In this document: in pieces, positions 45,380 to 57,686 of the stretch
Numbering within the stretch: the stretch's first letter is position 1
Layout: the number at the start of each line of letters is the position of its first letter
Assembly: GCA_021029095.1 (NCBI GenBank)
Contig: JAJOHG010000037.1
Location: 186,001-250,000 of the forward strand
Direction: 5' to 3'
Length of the DNA: 64,000 nt
Origin: Phellopilus nigrolimitatus
Taxonomy: Eukaryota > Basidiomycota > Agaricomycetes > Hymenochaetales > Hymenochaetaceae
Notes under the pieces: model-generated
The model's database searches: none
Told to the model about the DNA's origin: nothing
What the model saw: only the letters and a program-made list of their open reading frames with translations
Made by a program: the position numbers and the translations under genes

Positions 45380-47196
45380 ATGTTGAACGGCGTTTTAGAC
45401 AAAAGCTTCTCTTTCTTGCGTCAGGCAACGTCTAACTGGCAGATCCTTGGGCCTGCGCTGTCCGTTCTTGCTCCCAGCCAATTTGATTCCGACCCTACTG
45501 CTGCCTGTGCTAGTTTTTATCATGATCCAACCTTGGCGGGTTTGAACACGACGATCTTGAATGCTACGTATTACGAGAACGCGACGGCGGTCGGCACACT
45601 GGGTGTTTGTCAGCCGACAGCGCAAATTAGCGCCCCTCTTTGTCGCGTGCAGTTTATCGTAAACACGTCGGATGTGTCTGCCATCACGGCCGAGGCCTGG
45701 TTTCCGACTGATTGGAATGGCAGGTTCTTGGGGCTTGGAAATGGTGGTCTAGGAGGATGTACGTGATTGATTACTCGAGATGGGTACATAGCAATGGGAG
45801 CTTGAACTGAACCCATAGGCATCGACTACGATGACCTCGGATACGGCGCCTCGTTGGGCTTCGCCTCCGTTGCATCCAACAATGGACACGACGGCAACTC
45901 AGGCGTTGTCTTCGAAAACAAGCCAGAAGTGCTTTTGGACTTTACGAGCCGTGCGGTCCATGTCGAAGCTGTTGCCGGCAAGCAGCTTGTCGCGATGTAC
46001 TACGGGCGCGCACACCGCCGCGCGTACTACCTCGGATGTTCGACCGGCGGCAGGCAAGGTGTGTATGCCGCGCTGCACCATCCAGCGGACTTTGACGGGA
46101 TCCTCGCCGGTGCACCCGCAACGAATATGAATCATCTCCTCGGGCATTCCGCCATGCTCTCAAAATATAACGGCGCACCGAACTTGGAGACGAACCCCAG
46201 CTTTATCTCTCCTGCATTGTGGGACGTTGTCTCAGCGGAAATTCTCAGACAGTGCGACGCGCTCGACGGCATCGCGGACGGCATCATCACGGAACCCGAT
46301 GCCTGTGAATTCAGACCTGAGGAGATTCAATGCACGAGCAACACCGCGTCAAACTGTTTGACGGCGACGCAGGTCGAGGCTCTGAGGAAAATATACGCAC
46401 CTCTGTATGGGCTGAACGGCGAGCTGCTCTTTCCGCGCTTTGACCCTGGAGCAGAGGCATCGCCAAGAGCGCAGTCATTCGTTTTCGCTAGGATACCACA
46501 GTTCGCTTATGTGAGTTCTATACCGCTCCAAACGAAGTAAGTACTCGTGCAAACTGTTAAGCGTTACAGGATTGGATGAAGTATGTCATTAATAACGGCT
46601 CGGACTACGACTTCAACAACTTCGGGCTCGCAGATATTGCCCTTATGGATGAGCGCGATCCCGGAAAGATATCTACATTCAGCGGCGACTTCTCCGCATT
46701 CCGCGCACGAGGCGGGAAGCTCATCAGCTACCACGGCCGCAGTGACGAGGTACTTATTTTCTCCTTTTTCCGAGTGGACTCTTTTCTTGATGTTCCCGCT
46801 CTCCTATAGCTGATCCCATCAGGCAATGCCAAGTCACTCTATAACCTGGCCGCGCGTACGCTCGGCTTGCACGCAGAGATGCTCGACTCGTTTTACCGCC
46901 TCTTCCTCGTCCCCGGCATGTGCCACTGCCTCGGCGGTGCGGGAGCCGTGAACTTCGGGCAGAATGCACATGCCGTTCCACAGGAGGTAGGAAAGCCCCC
47001 GGAACAGAGCTCGAAGTCCCAGGTAGCCTCGCTGAAGGCGGACAACGTGCTCCTCGCTCTTGTCGAGTGGGTCGAACACGGGCACGCGCCTGATACAATC
47101 ACAGGCGTGTCCAAAGATGGGAAGTTGAGCAGGGTGCATTGCCGGTACCCCCACAAAAGCGTATGGGACGGGGAGAAATATACCTGTGTATCGTGA
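45380..47196 (+). CDS. tannase/feruloyl esterase family protein
   Basis: Four exons, 45380-45758, 45819-46510, 46570-46749 and 46810-47196, give 545 residues, the usual length of fungal tannases and feruloyl esterases. The nucleophile elbow GCSTGGRQG is intact, as are ASNNGHDG, GILAGAPATNM, the YHGRSDE segment with the acidic residue and VPGMCHCLGG with the catalytic histidine and the paired Cys (CS-D-HC motif). Several NxT sites point to a secreted glycoprotein acting on plant phenolic esters. The N-terminus MLNGVLDKSFSF is not a convincing signal peptide; ILGPALSVLAPSQF just after a CTAACTGGCAG acceptor-like site suggests that the true start involves another exon. Confidence 0.88.
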
Positions 47197-47345
47197 TATG
47201 TTCGAATCTCAAGTATTGCATATTCTGTTTTATTTCAAATCATCAGGACTCGACTTGATAGCGTACAACAATCGCAAGACTATGAGGGGTCATTCAACGG
47301 GAACTTTGGACGGAACGGTAATACAAGAAGCCCGTAAAAAAGGTG

Positions 47346-48898
47346 CTAGACGTCGGATTCAGATTCATCACTGTACTCGTCAGTGGAAGTGGGACTATCG
47401 ACGTCCATGTCGTCTATGTCGTGCTCTGGCTCGGGGTGGAAGAGTGTTGATTTGAACATTTCTCGGTATCTCTCGAGCTACAAACGCGACTTATTAGTTC
47501 GTCTATCAGGCTGTTTTTTTAGCATACTTACTAGCTTAATCTCCTCGAGTGCGTTATTGACGCAATCGCTCGTTCCGGATATCGAGAACTCGTAAAGTCC
47601 ATCTGATTTCTCACCGAACTGTGTCTGCACATTGTGATGTTCTTCGTAAAGAGAAATATTGCAGTTTGAAGGACCTAATAGCCCTACGAGGAAATCCTTG
47701 TACGAGTTAATATGCCAATCACTTTAGCACAAGAGACTCTTGAGGAGTCGTAAATGTACCTTATCCGTGTCCACTCGAGCGTAGACAATGAGGTCCTTAG
47801 GCTCCGAATGAGATGCGGTAGGGACGATCCCGCATCCATCTTGGTTTTGTTGGGCTGTCGGTAGAGAGTCGCTGCCAAAATGCCACGCGGACATATTGCT
47901 TAATGCGACTCCGAGCTGGTCGAAGCTGGGGCTGCATGGTGATTCGGCAGGGCTGTAAGTACAGAGGATATCTTCAAAGGCTCTGCCTAAGCTGACAGAA
48001 TCCAACGAGGCTTCGTTTTCTGTGAGAGTTTTGGGAAGATTGCTTGGCACCGCATATCTGTATTCCGACGGGCCAACATGTGATCCCGTTTCACTCTTGA
48101 TGACGGATGCTAGTGGTTGGTTTTCCGAATCCCCCCGTAGACGAGAAGTCGTGTGCTCTCCTTCTCCCTCGTCATCTACGGCCGACGGCCCCGCCGATGG
48201 CCCTGCCGATACGCCGGCTTTTGTGCGACCCTCTGTTCCTATCCCGATCTGTCCAGAAACACTCCTCCCCTTCCAATGGTCCTGTAAAATACAATAAATG
48301 ACATTAAGCGTTGCATCGCATGAAGCTGATAAGAGTAAACGAGTGGCTTTTGTAAAATAAATGCTTCTAGATATCCATCTGTTTTGGCTCGAACTTCCTC
48401 ATGGGAACATGACAATTGTCTGCAGAAACAAAGTATCATAAAAAGCATTTCTTTACTCACCATAAATCTTGGCTTTTCGGGCTCAGTGGTACAAAGAATC
48501 CCCTTTTTGCTGCACAATTGACAAGGGCCCCCATTAAGTTCTCGCGCGCACTTGTATATGCCATCTCCTTCAGTAATTCTGACCGGCAGGTAAGTGACAA
48601 TCCGCACCTTAACACGTATTCTCCTGCACGCATCACATGGAACATGTCGCGGCGGCGACAACGGGCGCAGCGAGGGGCGCTGCAGTGACACCGACGAGCG
48701 CGGTGGCGACGCCGGCGGCGACACCGGCGAGAGCGGTGGCGACACCGGCGAGCGCGGCGGCGACGTCGGTGGGCGCGGCGGCGGCAATGGGTGCAGCGAG
48801 ATGCGCGGCGCCTGCACCAGCGAGCGCCGCGGCGGCGGGCTATAAGTACGTCCCAGGCTCTGGTCTGTTTTATATATAAACCTATTTTCCTGATCCAT
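47346..48898 (-). CDS. Zn(II)2Cys6 transcription factor
   Basis: Five exons, 48608-48898, 48461-48550, 47760-48281, 47532-47696 and 47346-47477, give 399 residues with all phases closing. The binuclear zinc cluster is split by the first intron: CDACRRIRVK joined to CARELNGGPCQLCSKKGILC provides the six cysteines at about residues 89-120. In front of it lies a Pro/Ser-rich segment of repeats such as SPPRSPVSPPLSPVS. The rest is hydrophilic with an acidic tail (HDIDDMDVDSPTSTDEYSDES) that may act in activation. No fungal-specific TF middle homology domain was recognised. It is 1553 bp long as a gene, adjacent to the tannase gene and divergent to a kinase gene; co-regulation with the tannase is conceivable but unproven. 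Confidence 0.85.
48640..48840. repeat. GC-rich coding minisatellite
   Basis: Imperfect 12- and 18-bp units built on GGCGACACCGGCGA. On the minus strand they encode the SPP/SPV repeats of the Zn2Cys6 protein N-terminus in frame, so the tract is probably length-variable. Confidence 0.75.
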
Positions 48899-49135
48899 CG
48901 AGCTTGGAAAGCATTAGTCGACTAGTAACTTATGGGAAGGGTAATAATCACTTCCTTCGGATTCTCCTGGTGAACTGACTTGGACTGAGCAGAAATAGGG
49001 GAACGAGTTCGAGGACAATGAAAAGTACGACAACGACGACGATGCAGAGCCTAGATAGATCAGTGTGAGAACGATCATGAAATAGGCGCCGCATGAAGTT
49101 CCTCCATCAATGACAGCCGCTGAGACGACGTTAGC

Positions 49136-50754
49136 ATGTTGAAGGGGTCTCATCTGTGTGTCGACGGACTAATGCACAGCAAGCCAGAACGTCCCCGATG
49201 GTGCAATACGCCAAGGCTGCTACAAAGCAGCTTGGAGCGTTTGTGCTCCAATGGTTACAGGACGGAAGACGAAGACTTGAAGGACTTGAAGGACTGGTTG
49301 AGTCCCGCGTTGGATCGCGACTCCTGCCTGAGGCATCTGGAAGGGGAGGACGCGAACGATCTTTTGTGTCTATTACAGAAGGTATCGTTGTTGATTTATG
49401 TGTCACTGTGTAAAGTTACTGACATTATTTTTCGACAAAAAGACAATAGATCACCTGCGACCTTCCGACGCTTATGCCAACGTGCGCAGTCTTTGTCTGG
49501 CGCGGATGATGGAACTGGCCATAACTAGTGAACAGTTACCGCGAATTCTTCGGGTCGACTAGTGACGTAAGACGTTTACCAAAGCGTGTCCGTCATGTTG
49601 CGAAAGGCGGCTTTGGTCTGGTCTACAAAACCGAGTTACTGGCCGACAAGACAGTAATAGCAGTTAAGACACCCAAAGAAGAAGTCCTTGACAATAAAAA
49701 GGTGAGAAACGATACCGTGCTGTATTGGAATGAGGATGACGTTACGACTTATTGCTGTCGGTAGGCGTTGTTCCGCGAAATTATACTGTGGAATCATCTC
49801 GAGCACCAGAACATACTGCCCTTCAAAGGAATATGCAAGTTTAAGCATGTATTCCCGTCCATTGTGTCGCCATGGATGTCCAGAGGGTCCATAAATGACT
49901 TTGCCAGAGGCGAGCCTCTAAACTTGACTGTCAAATATACCCTAGTACGTCAGAACGACAACCAATTGATTGTCGAAATCACGCCAGACTAATTTCATTA
50001 ACGCCGACAGTTGAGTCAAGTGGCTTCTGCTCTCGCATACCTCCACAGTCATGATCCTCAGATTGTACATGAAGATGTTCGTGGGGTTAGTTCTAAATTC
50101 ACACGACCCTACGGGATCCTTTTCTGACTGGTTTTAAACAATCAGGACAACATACTGATCAGCGATAACGAGAATGCTTTACTTTCGGATTTCGGTATAT
50201 CCCGTATCAATAGCGAGGTTTTCACAGCGGTTTCCTCCAAATTGCAGCATGGTAACACACGCTGGCTCGCTCGGGAGCTCATATTTGGTTTGGGAGGCAA
50301 GGAACCCAAGCCGCGCAGAGAGGAGGAAATCAGCGATGACGACGCCGCCTACCTGAAAGCGACTACTTACAGCGACATGTGGTCGTTTGGCATGACATTC
50401 ATAGAGCTGCTTACGGAAAAAATACCTTTCGCAGATGGTGTCGGAAGGCTTGATGCTGCTGTACTCATGTCCATCCATTCAGGCACATTGCCAGAGCGCC
50501 CGCACGTGGATGAGCACGATGTGCTATGTCTCCCGGATGAGTTGTGGGAGACTGTCAGGAGGTGCTGGGACAGTGTACCAGAGAAGCGTCCTTCCGCGTC
50601 GGAAATGTTGGTACAGCTAGAGAAGGCTCTGCGTGTGCCCAAGGTCGACGTACGATTGCACGAGCTGAAAAAGGCGACCCACGTTTCGATCGCAACTTCT
50701 CGTACGGATGATGTCTCTTCTAACTCCATTGCGGGCCCAAGTCGTATTCATTGA
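49136..50754 (+). pseudogene. TKL-like fungal protein kinase, frameshifted
   Basis: Exons 49136-49381, 49443-49701, 49765-49944, 50011-50085 and 50146-50754. The N-terminal region (LEGEDANDLLCLLQK, TIDHLRPSDAYANVR, MELAITSEQLPRILR) matches the helical segment that precedes the kinase domain in agaricomycete TKL/FunK-like kinases. The kinase domain has GGFGLVYK, IAVKTPKEE, VHEDVRGDNILI (HED in place of HRD), SDFGISRI, WSFGMTFIELLT and the RCWDSVPEKRPS end. Exon 49443-49701 is 259 nt, one more than a multiple of three: LPRILRVD then a stop in frame 1, while SDVRRLPKRVRHVAKGG continues in another frame. No intron repairs this, so a one-base insertion at about 49550-49560 is likely, real or a sequencing error. 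All other catalytic elements are intact. Confidence 0.72.
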
Positions 50755-51396
50755 TCAATGTGTGGAAGGTCAGTCTCGCTCCCCACCTCGCTTTTACCTC
50801 TCATTGATTTGCTTCTCCTAACAGGCGGAAAGCTTATGTTTCTGTATGTATGGGTATATTTCGCTCTTGGTTGCTATCATGTACAATAAATGCTGTTTTT
50901 TCTACATGCATTCGTGCGCAGTGTATGGGTTTCGAAGGATATTCATTATTATGTTTCGGACAGTTAGCAAGTCAATAAATTTAAGAGCTGAACTATGAAC
51001 CTGATGTTTCTCAGGGAAAAAAAACCCCTTTTACTAGTGGGCGCATACATGCCTATCTCATATCTGCACAACTTGAAAGATTATTTGCTAAAGCGCGGTT
51101 CTACGGAAATGTGCTACTCACGCCGCATTTAATCCCGAAGAGTTTCTGAGTGACAATCGTATCCATCGTATCCATGCCCGCGCGGATACTGAACAGCATC
51201 TTATTATTCATAATCTCAGAATATATGTATTTTCTTTCCCCTCAATATTAACTTCGGAGGACCGCAGTATGTCGTTCGCCAATCACGCACATACGGCCAG
51301 TCTCCGAATTCCCGTATCTTCGCATCTGTACACGAACTAACACACAATCAACTCCATTTATATCAATACACCTGACGCGCATTTCATTGTGGAACA
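50755..51396. other. intergenic region between convergent genes
   Basis: 640 bp between the kinase gene and the 3' end of the epoxide hydrolase gene. No features recognised. Confidence 0.45.
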
Positions 51397-53034
51397 TCAA
51401 AGCCGACTCCAGTGCTCCCCGAGGAGTTCTTGCAAGTCTTCGACGTACTCCTTCGGGCAGTCCAGTGCAGGAAAGTGACCGCCTTTCGAATGCTCTGAAA
51501 ATACCAATATTATGGCACAGACATTTGATTAGTAATGTCCTGGACAATTAGGAACATCACTCCGACCTTTGTAATATACCAATGGGCCTACGGCCGCGAT
51601 ATCGACTTTAGGCGAACCACCGAGCTCGAATGGCTATAGAGGCCGTAGCAGGATCGTACGCCAATTAGACAAGAGAAAGAAAGCCTCAAGGAAGAAAAGG
51701 CCACTGACGAAAGAAGAGAATCCGAATTTGTTTTTCAGAAGCCATTTCCCGGAGATACCAAGATCAGGGCGTTCCTTATCACTCTGCATAAAATTTCAAT
51801 TATCAAAGTGCACCAAGTGTCAGCTGAGGGAGAGATTTGAAATAGAGAGCTAGGAACGGGCCTGGTTATAAATGACCACCGAAGTCGCGAAGGAGCCACT
51901 CAGGAAGTACAGTGCGACAGTGTCAAGTATGTCTTGCTGATCAACGAGGCTTGGATCCGACCACGAGTAGATCTTCTCGCCGATGTACGCCAAGATGGCG
52001 AGCGGCGAAGACGCAATCGCCAATCCAATCGTGAATGGCTACAAATCCTCACCTTTTCAACGAATGAAACCCGATGACAAACAGATTCATAGAGCTCACC
52101 TTGGTGTTTTGGATTGCGAAATAACCCATCCCACCTTTACGGAATTCATTTCTCCGAGCCAGGGCGCGTTTCTCTGCTGCTGAGTAGCTCGAGGGGTCGA
52201 CTCCGGGCACGGAAGGCGCAATAAACATGTTGAAGTGCATCGCCGTAAGTGACTCCGGAAAGAGGCTCCCCATTACGCGTAGAATCATTGATCCCTATCC
52301 GCATTGTAGAGGAGGGTGATCAGACAACATCTGTAGTTTATAAATTATAACAAGTTACCCAATCGCCTCCCTGGCCTGAGTACGTCGCGTAACCGAGGAC
52401 AGAGGTCATGAGACCGTTGAAAACCCCGGCGGTGTCCGCGATGCTCCAACCATCGCGCCGCGGGAGAGTCGAGAGGAAATACCCTGGTAGAGAGGGGATA
52501 ACCACGTGGAACCTAGAAAAGAAAGTATGAGAACATAAATGCTCACATCCATCTAGAAACTTACGCCGGCAGATTGTTATTCGGCGGATTTACCAGCGGC
52601 TCGACAACCTTATGAAAGTCAAAGAAGGTTCCTTTATTTTATGTTTCTTGATCAGCTCTACCATTTCTGAATGTTGAACGTCACCCAGAATACGCACCTG
52701 GCCAGCCGTGTAGAAGAATGATCGGGATTGCATCGCTCCGAGGGCTCTTCACATGCACGTAATGCAAGTCCAGCGAGTCCCCTTCATGCTCATAGTGAAC
52801 CAGGTAATTGTCAAATCGCCCGATTTTCTTCTCCAGCGCACTGTAGTCCCACTCGGTCTCGAAGCGCGTCTTCAGGCTCTTCAGGTATGCGTAGTCAATG
52901 CCCAGTTCCCATGGAGTCGCAGAGTCAATTGGCGCTCGGTCGGGGAACGGCGCAGCCTTAAGCAGGGTCAGCATATTCTGCACAACTGCGAGGTCATATT
53001 TGACCTCTACGCTCTTTGGGGTGCCAAATGCCAT
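51397..53034 (-). CDS. epoxide hydrolase, alpha/beta-fold
   Basis: About eight exons; the first three are 52698-53034, 52565-52631 and the exon ending GGDW near 52371. The N-terminal EHN domain is recognisable (ATPWELGIDYAYLKSLKTRF, DYSALEKKIGRFDNYLV, DLHYVHVKSP), followed by the oxyanion motif HGWPG, PSLPGYFLSTLP, the nucleophile SGQGGDWGS, a cap region with FRKGGMGYFAIQNTK and IASSPLAILAYIGEKIYSW, and the catalytic histidine in KGGHFPALDCPKEYVEDL near the C-terminus (stop 51397-51399). Members hydrolyse epoxides to diols, in fungi in detoxification and secondary metabolism. No signal peptide, so cytosolic. A P450 gene lies 4.6 kb to the right, a plausible partner but not an operon-like unit. 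Confidence 0.9.
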
Positions 53035-55134
53035 AGTTCAAATGTCAAAATCCCTTGCTTTGATAGGTAATAGGTAGAGAGCGATTTTCCAAACACGCGG
53101 AACGTAGTAGTACAGCGGAAACCACTTATCTGCCCGGATCCCTTCTACTGATCTTTACCATTGAATCAGCGAATACATTCCATGCCTAAACAAGCAGCGT
53201 TGTAGTCATGAGGTGAGTCGGAGTTCCGATTTCGCAAAGCTTAGTAATCGGCTTTGACTTACAAGCCTAATTTTCATTTTTGGACAGATGATTTGTCGCC
53301 TGTTCGAACTACGGTTTTGTTCTCATTTGTCTTACAATCGGTGGACGGTCTCCGTGTCATAATTATTTGAAAATGACAAGAAAAGAGAAATGCAAATTGG
53401 GCGTGCCTCGCGCAGCGACGGTCTACTCCCAGCTGGTAAGCATACAGTTAAAAGATAGCTCCCAATCGGGAAGTCTGTTCACCTGCTCATATGACGCTTG
53501 ACTGACTAAGTCGCCAAGAAAAAACACAAGATTCGAGGTGTAGATCTGCAAGCAAAGGGAAAGCGAAATGATGGGTACTGGCGCGATATTGGTGTCGTAT
53601 ACCTAGCAGTCGCCTTCTCGATTCACTGGGTTCAGCCGTCGTGCCGCGGAAAGGTCAAGAAAACGTATCTCGATTCTCGAGACGATGGGACAGCGACTCA
53701 AGATCAATCGAAGGAGTCAACTAGATCATTGTACAGTTCAAGCATGCTAGAGGTGTTCCCGCTTGATAGATCTGCAAGCAAAGACATAAAAATCTTTGAG
53801 CGGTCCTAGACAACTTGAGTAAGGCAAACGTGACCAGCAACAGAGAATAGGCGGTTCCAAGAGCTCTTCAAGTAGTCCAGTACGTCCACTTCATGTTCGG
53901 TGTGTTAATGTGTTGTCGAGCAGGTCTCTTCTGGGCTCCCCCCCCCCCCCCCCCCCCCCAGAGGATCTGTCGATACCTGTCTAATGGCGGCGAGGAGATG
54001 AAGAGTACGAGCATAGCTAAGGCGTCGCGCCAACTATTAGTTTGGGGCCCCAGATGCCGTCGCTTTACTCGTTAACCAATATTTTCTTGCGACGAAATCG
54101 AAATGATGTACAAGAAAATCCGTGCAAGTCAGGTGCTAGATGCCGGAAGGGACAAGGGTCGAATGAATGAGGACACGCGCTTGAAGTACCTGGAGGGTGC
54201 ATGATCTGCTATTCTTCAGTCCCTCGAGTTCTTGTGTCAGTTGTCCTGACGGCCCTGACGTCCATTTGAGACAACAGCCAGTTTTCCCCCTCTATTTGAA
54301 AAATAATCGAGCCGGTGATACAGTTAAACCCGAGTGCAACGACAACACTGACGCGCGAATCGTGTAGCCGACCACTGGAGTTCGGATTGAGACTATCCAG
54401 AAACCGAAAGCAGGATAATGAGTTCTTCCTCAAAGTGTAAAGTCGTTTGCCTTTCCTAAAAGCGCAAGTCCTCAACGTCCTGAGACGACGTAGAAATAAA
54501 TATTTCCACCGGAGTCATACGGATAATAGTCCTTTTGGCGCTTAACAAATAACAGAATCAAAGCGACGCGCAACCTTAGGTCAAGCATAAGACGAAGGAG
54601 TCACCCGTGCCACATACCGGGAAATTACGTCTGAGCCGGAGAGGATTGGAAGGAACACAGACGAGCTAGAAGGACGGAGCAAAATGTCGACTTCGAGCAA
54701 ACAAAATAAGTTGATACAAAGATCATCGTACACACCCTCGCTAACTAACAGCATAGCCTAGGTTTGGAGTCAAAGTAGCCCCTCTGCGTGGAAAAATGGA
54801 GACTGGAAGTTGGAGACAACTACAAGGCAAAGGTGCGCGGCGATCCACGGCGATATCAATCTGAGAACGGCGGCCATCTGCAAAGCCCCTTCGCGTCTTG
54901 ATCTAATCTTAATTCCGTCTAGAAGGGAAGAAATGAGGGTGAATCAGGAATGGTTGTAAAGAGTAAAAGATAGGGCGAGACTAGGAATGGACGAAGAGAT
55001 TAAGCAGGGTCGTGCTTGTACGCACATGTTTAGTACCAGTCGCCTCTCACGGACCTCAGTCGTCTTTTCATTAGCGGAAGTAAGAGCGAAGGGAAGGGAG
55101 GAATGCAGGGAAGACAATAAGCGAGGAACTAAGT
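53035..55134. other. long intergenic region
   Basis: 2.1 kb without a convincing gene. The only notable item is the 22-bp C homopolymer at 53938-53959. Short frames on both strands have no domain or coding pattern. Confidence 0.5.
53938..53959. repeat. 22-bp poly-C tract
   Basis: Uninterrupted run of 22 C, exceptional for this window. Confidence 0.95.
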
Positions 55135-56811
55135 TCACTCTCTGCTCGCGCGCAGAGCCTCTTGCTTCTCCTCAAAAAATCGGCGGACGTCGGCCTCGTT
55201 CACAGTCTTGCCTTCCTGTGCGAACGGCCGGAGGTACGAGAAAAGATCGTCTCTGAAAAATAAACGCGGATGAAATGTAGAACAAAGATCCAAATTAAGT
55301 TACAAAAGGCATTCGTCGCAAGGGGGTATGACGACTAACCGCATCTCGTTAAACGCGCGGATCCCATCGATGGCGCGATCCCGGGGAAGCGCTTGCAAGG
55401 CTCGCATACCCAGGTCTTCAAGCGAAAACGCTGAAAGCGTAGAAGAAAAGAGTTTCACTTAGTTAGCGTGTTCATATACGGTAGCAGACGGCACATACCA
55501 GAGTCTGGATCTTCAGGAGGTTCATATGTCTCCTCTTCCTCTAGGAGATACGGTTGTGCTTTCAGCGGGGGAAGACACTGCGGAAAAATGAAATGAGATA
55601 ATTAACACTCGATTTGAATATGCAGATGCAAAGGGAAATGAACAAGACAAAAAAGGGAGGCAGCGTGGGAAGCAAGACGATTGGCTCACCCCGTCGCAGT
55701 GACACCAACGTGTCCGGAAACCATCGGAAAAGAAGACATCGCCTGTTCCGGCGTTAAAGTTCGGCGGCTCGGAAGACGCCGACTCGAGCACTGTCCGAGC
55801 TTTCGTGGGTTGTCGTGGAGCAAGGCAGACAGGCTTCGCTGCTGCAGCAGATCCTTCCATAATCTCTGCATTCGTGACGGTGCTCGTTTCAACGTCAGTC
55901 CGCGGCCTCTTCGCGCGAGACTCCTCGGACTCTTTTTCAGAAGATACGACTTCGAGCGTCCTTTTGTTCACTGTGGTGCTAATAGCCTCAGATTTAGCGA
56001 ACCTAGTCTCGAGACTTCGCTCGTTATCCTCAACTTCATCCTCCTCGGAGACGCCGTCGAGAATTTCCCATGGTCCGCCCCTGGCTCCGCGCGTTACCAT
56101 CTTTGCGCCCTTTGTGCCAGCCCACCGCCTGATAGTCGGATTTGCGAGGACGCAGGAGTAGCAGACAAATGCCTCGTACTCGGAGTCTGTAATAAGCGGA
56201 GGAGGAAGGCCCGAAGACGAGGTCTCGGATGCGGCATCGGCATTGTCCCCGGCAGAAAGCTCGAGGTCGTGGGTATCGAATGCAGGCCCAGGTGTAGGTT
56301 CACGTGAGGGTGGGCGTTCGCGCAAATTTAAACAGGATTCGTGGAACCAGTCCTGTAATGAAATGAATAATGAATTCGAGAGAAGAAAAGAGTACAAGGG
56401 ACGTACCTCACATGCCAAACATTGTATCATCGTCTCTCGCTCCTTGTTCGCGTCGTATGGTCTTCCGCAACGGCAGAAGACACCTGTGAAGTTCTGTCCG
56501 TACGCGTTTTCCCTGTTGTCTTCTTCGGACGTATTATGCAGAGTGCACGGGTGCGCAAGTGTGCTTGTCGGACAGTCGCATCGAAAATGGCGCTTCGGAA
56601 AGAGCTCAATCTGCTCATGGTCCGTATGACATGCAACGGAGCATGAGGCACATATTCCCCGAGGAAGAGCACAAGACAGACATAGATAAACGGCTTGGCG
56701 GATGTGGCCTAACGAGTACGTGCAGCTGTTGAACTGGTGTGGGAGCGCCTCGGCGGCTTCGTTGACAAGGCGTGCCTCAGAGGCAAGGATGCTCGACAAG
56801 GACTCAGCCAT
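55135..56811 (-). CDS. mlo2: UBR-box and PHD-like protein, Mlo2/UBR7 family
   Basis: Five exons: 56407-56811, 55690-56352, 55499-55577, one ending near 55350 and 55135 to about 55253. The start MAESLSSILASEARLVNEA is followed by a UBR-type zinc finger (CTYSLGHIRQAVYLCLSCAL, ICASCSVACHTDHEQIELFPKRHFRCDCP) and a PHD-like finger (GVFCRCGRPYD, MIQCLACEDWFHESCL, later FVCYSCV), then an acidic low-complexity linker with a KRPRTD basic patch and a C-terminal helical region (AFSLEDLGMRALQALPRDRAIDG, ADVRRFFEEKQEALRA). This order defines the Mlo2/UBR7 family of putative E3 ligases (UBR7 acts on histone H2B). Catalytic activity of the fungal protein is not established. The frame is open upstream to 57042, but the ATG at 56811 fits the family start. 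Confidence 0.9.
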
Positions 56812-57686
56812 ACGGATATTGCAATCGGCCGACGACGCCACAATGCGAGGCAGAGCGAGAGTCAGATTGCGGAATTGGGTCACGCTAGCAGGTAGATCTC
56901 CCGTCCGCGTGTCTTCGAATGACTGCCCTTGCCGCCTTTTTTCAAATAAACAAACAATGAGAAGCAAGGGAATGGGAGATGCAGGACGGAGCTGCTGACA
57001 GTTGAAACTTGAAAGTGGGAGGGTGTCGATGTTCGACGTCAAGTACGCGTGCGTTGCCAGTACATGTACTTGCGATCCGCATCGTTGCGCGTCGCGTCAC
57101 ACCCTCATTTGTTCGATTCACCGACATCAATAATCCAAATCTATGCCATGTCCAATTCCCCCATTTTTATAGATCGTCTTACTTCAATTCCGTGACCAGG
57201 TTTTTGACGCGGTTATCTTCAAAAATCTATGCGATTAAACTTTGAAATATCGGTAAGGAGCGGGTGTTGCCAAGTTTTATTCAAGCCGAGTTGCCGCATA
57301 GAGTAAGCAAACCCATTTGACCAGGCTATTCATACCGCATTTGAAACTTGATTTCTCACAATGTTTCTCACGGAGGATGATACGCAGTTGACAAGGTGAA
57401 GAGGATTATTATTTCTAAGCCGACGTAAAAACAATCGTGGATCGAAAATACAAGCAGTAAATCATAGGGCAGGTTTTGATACATGCAGTGTTAGAAACAA
57501 TTGTAAGCGAAAAAAGGGGGAAAAGGATTAGCCACAACTCGACGAGGCATCAACTAAAATACAAGCGTATGATCTGACTCGGGCCCCAAACGTTTGACAT
57601 AAATGCGCCATGAATCATCAGTAACATCTCATTAGTACAATGTTAAATTGCGGTCGGATCCCGAATTTGCTCGGACGCAATCGAAG
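56812..57686. other. intergenic region
   Basis: About 875 bp between the UBR7-like gene start and the P450 stop. No feature recognised. Confidence 0.45.

Noticed and set aside
55681..56307. 208-codon plus-strand open frame
   Set aside because: Antisense to the secure second exon of the UBR7-like gene; no domain and Arg/Cys-rich random composition.
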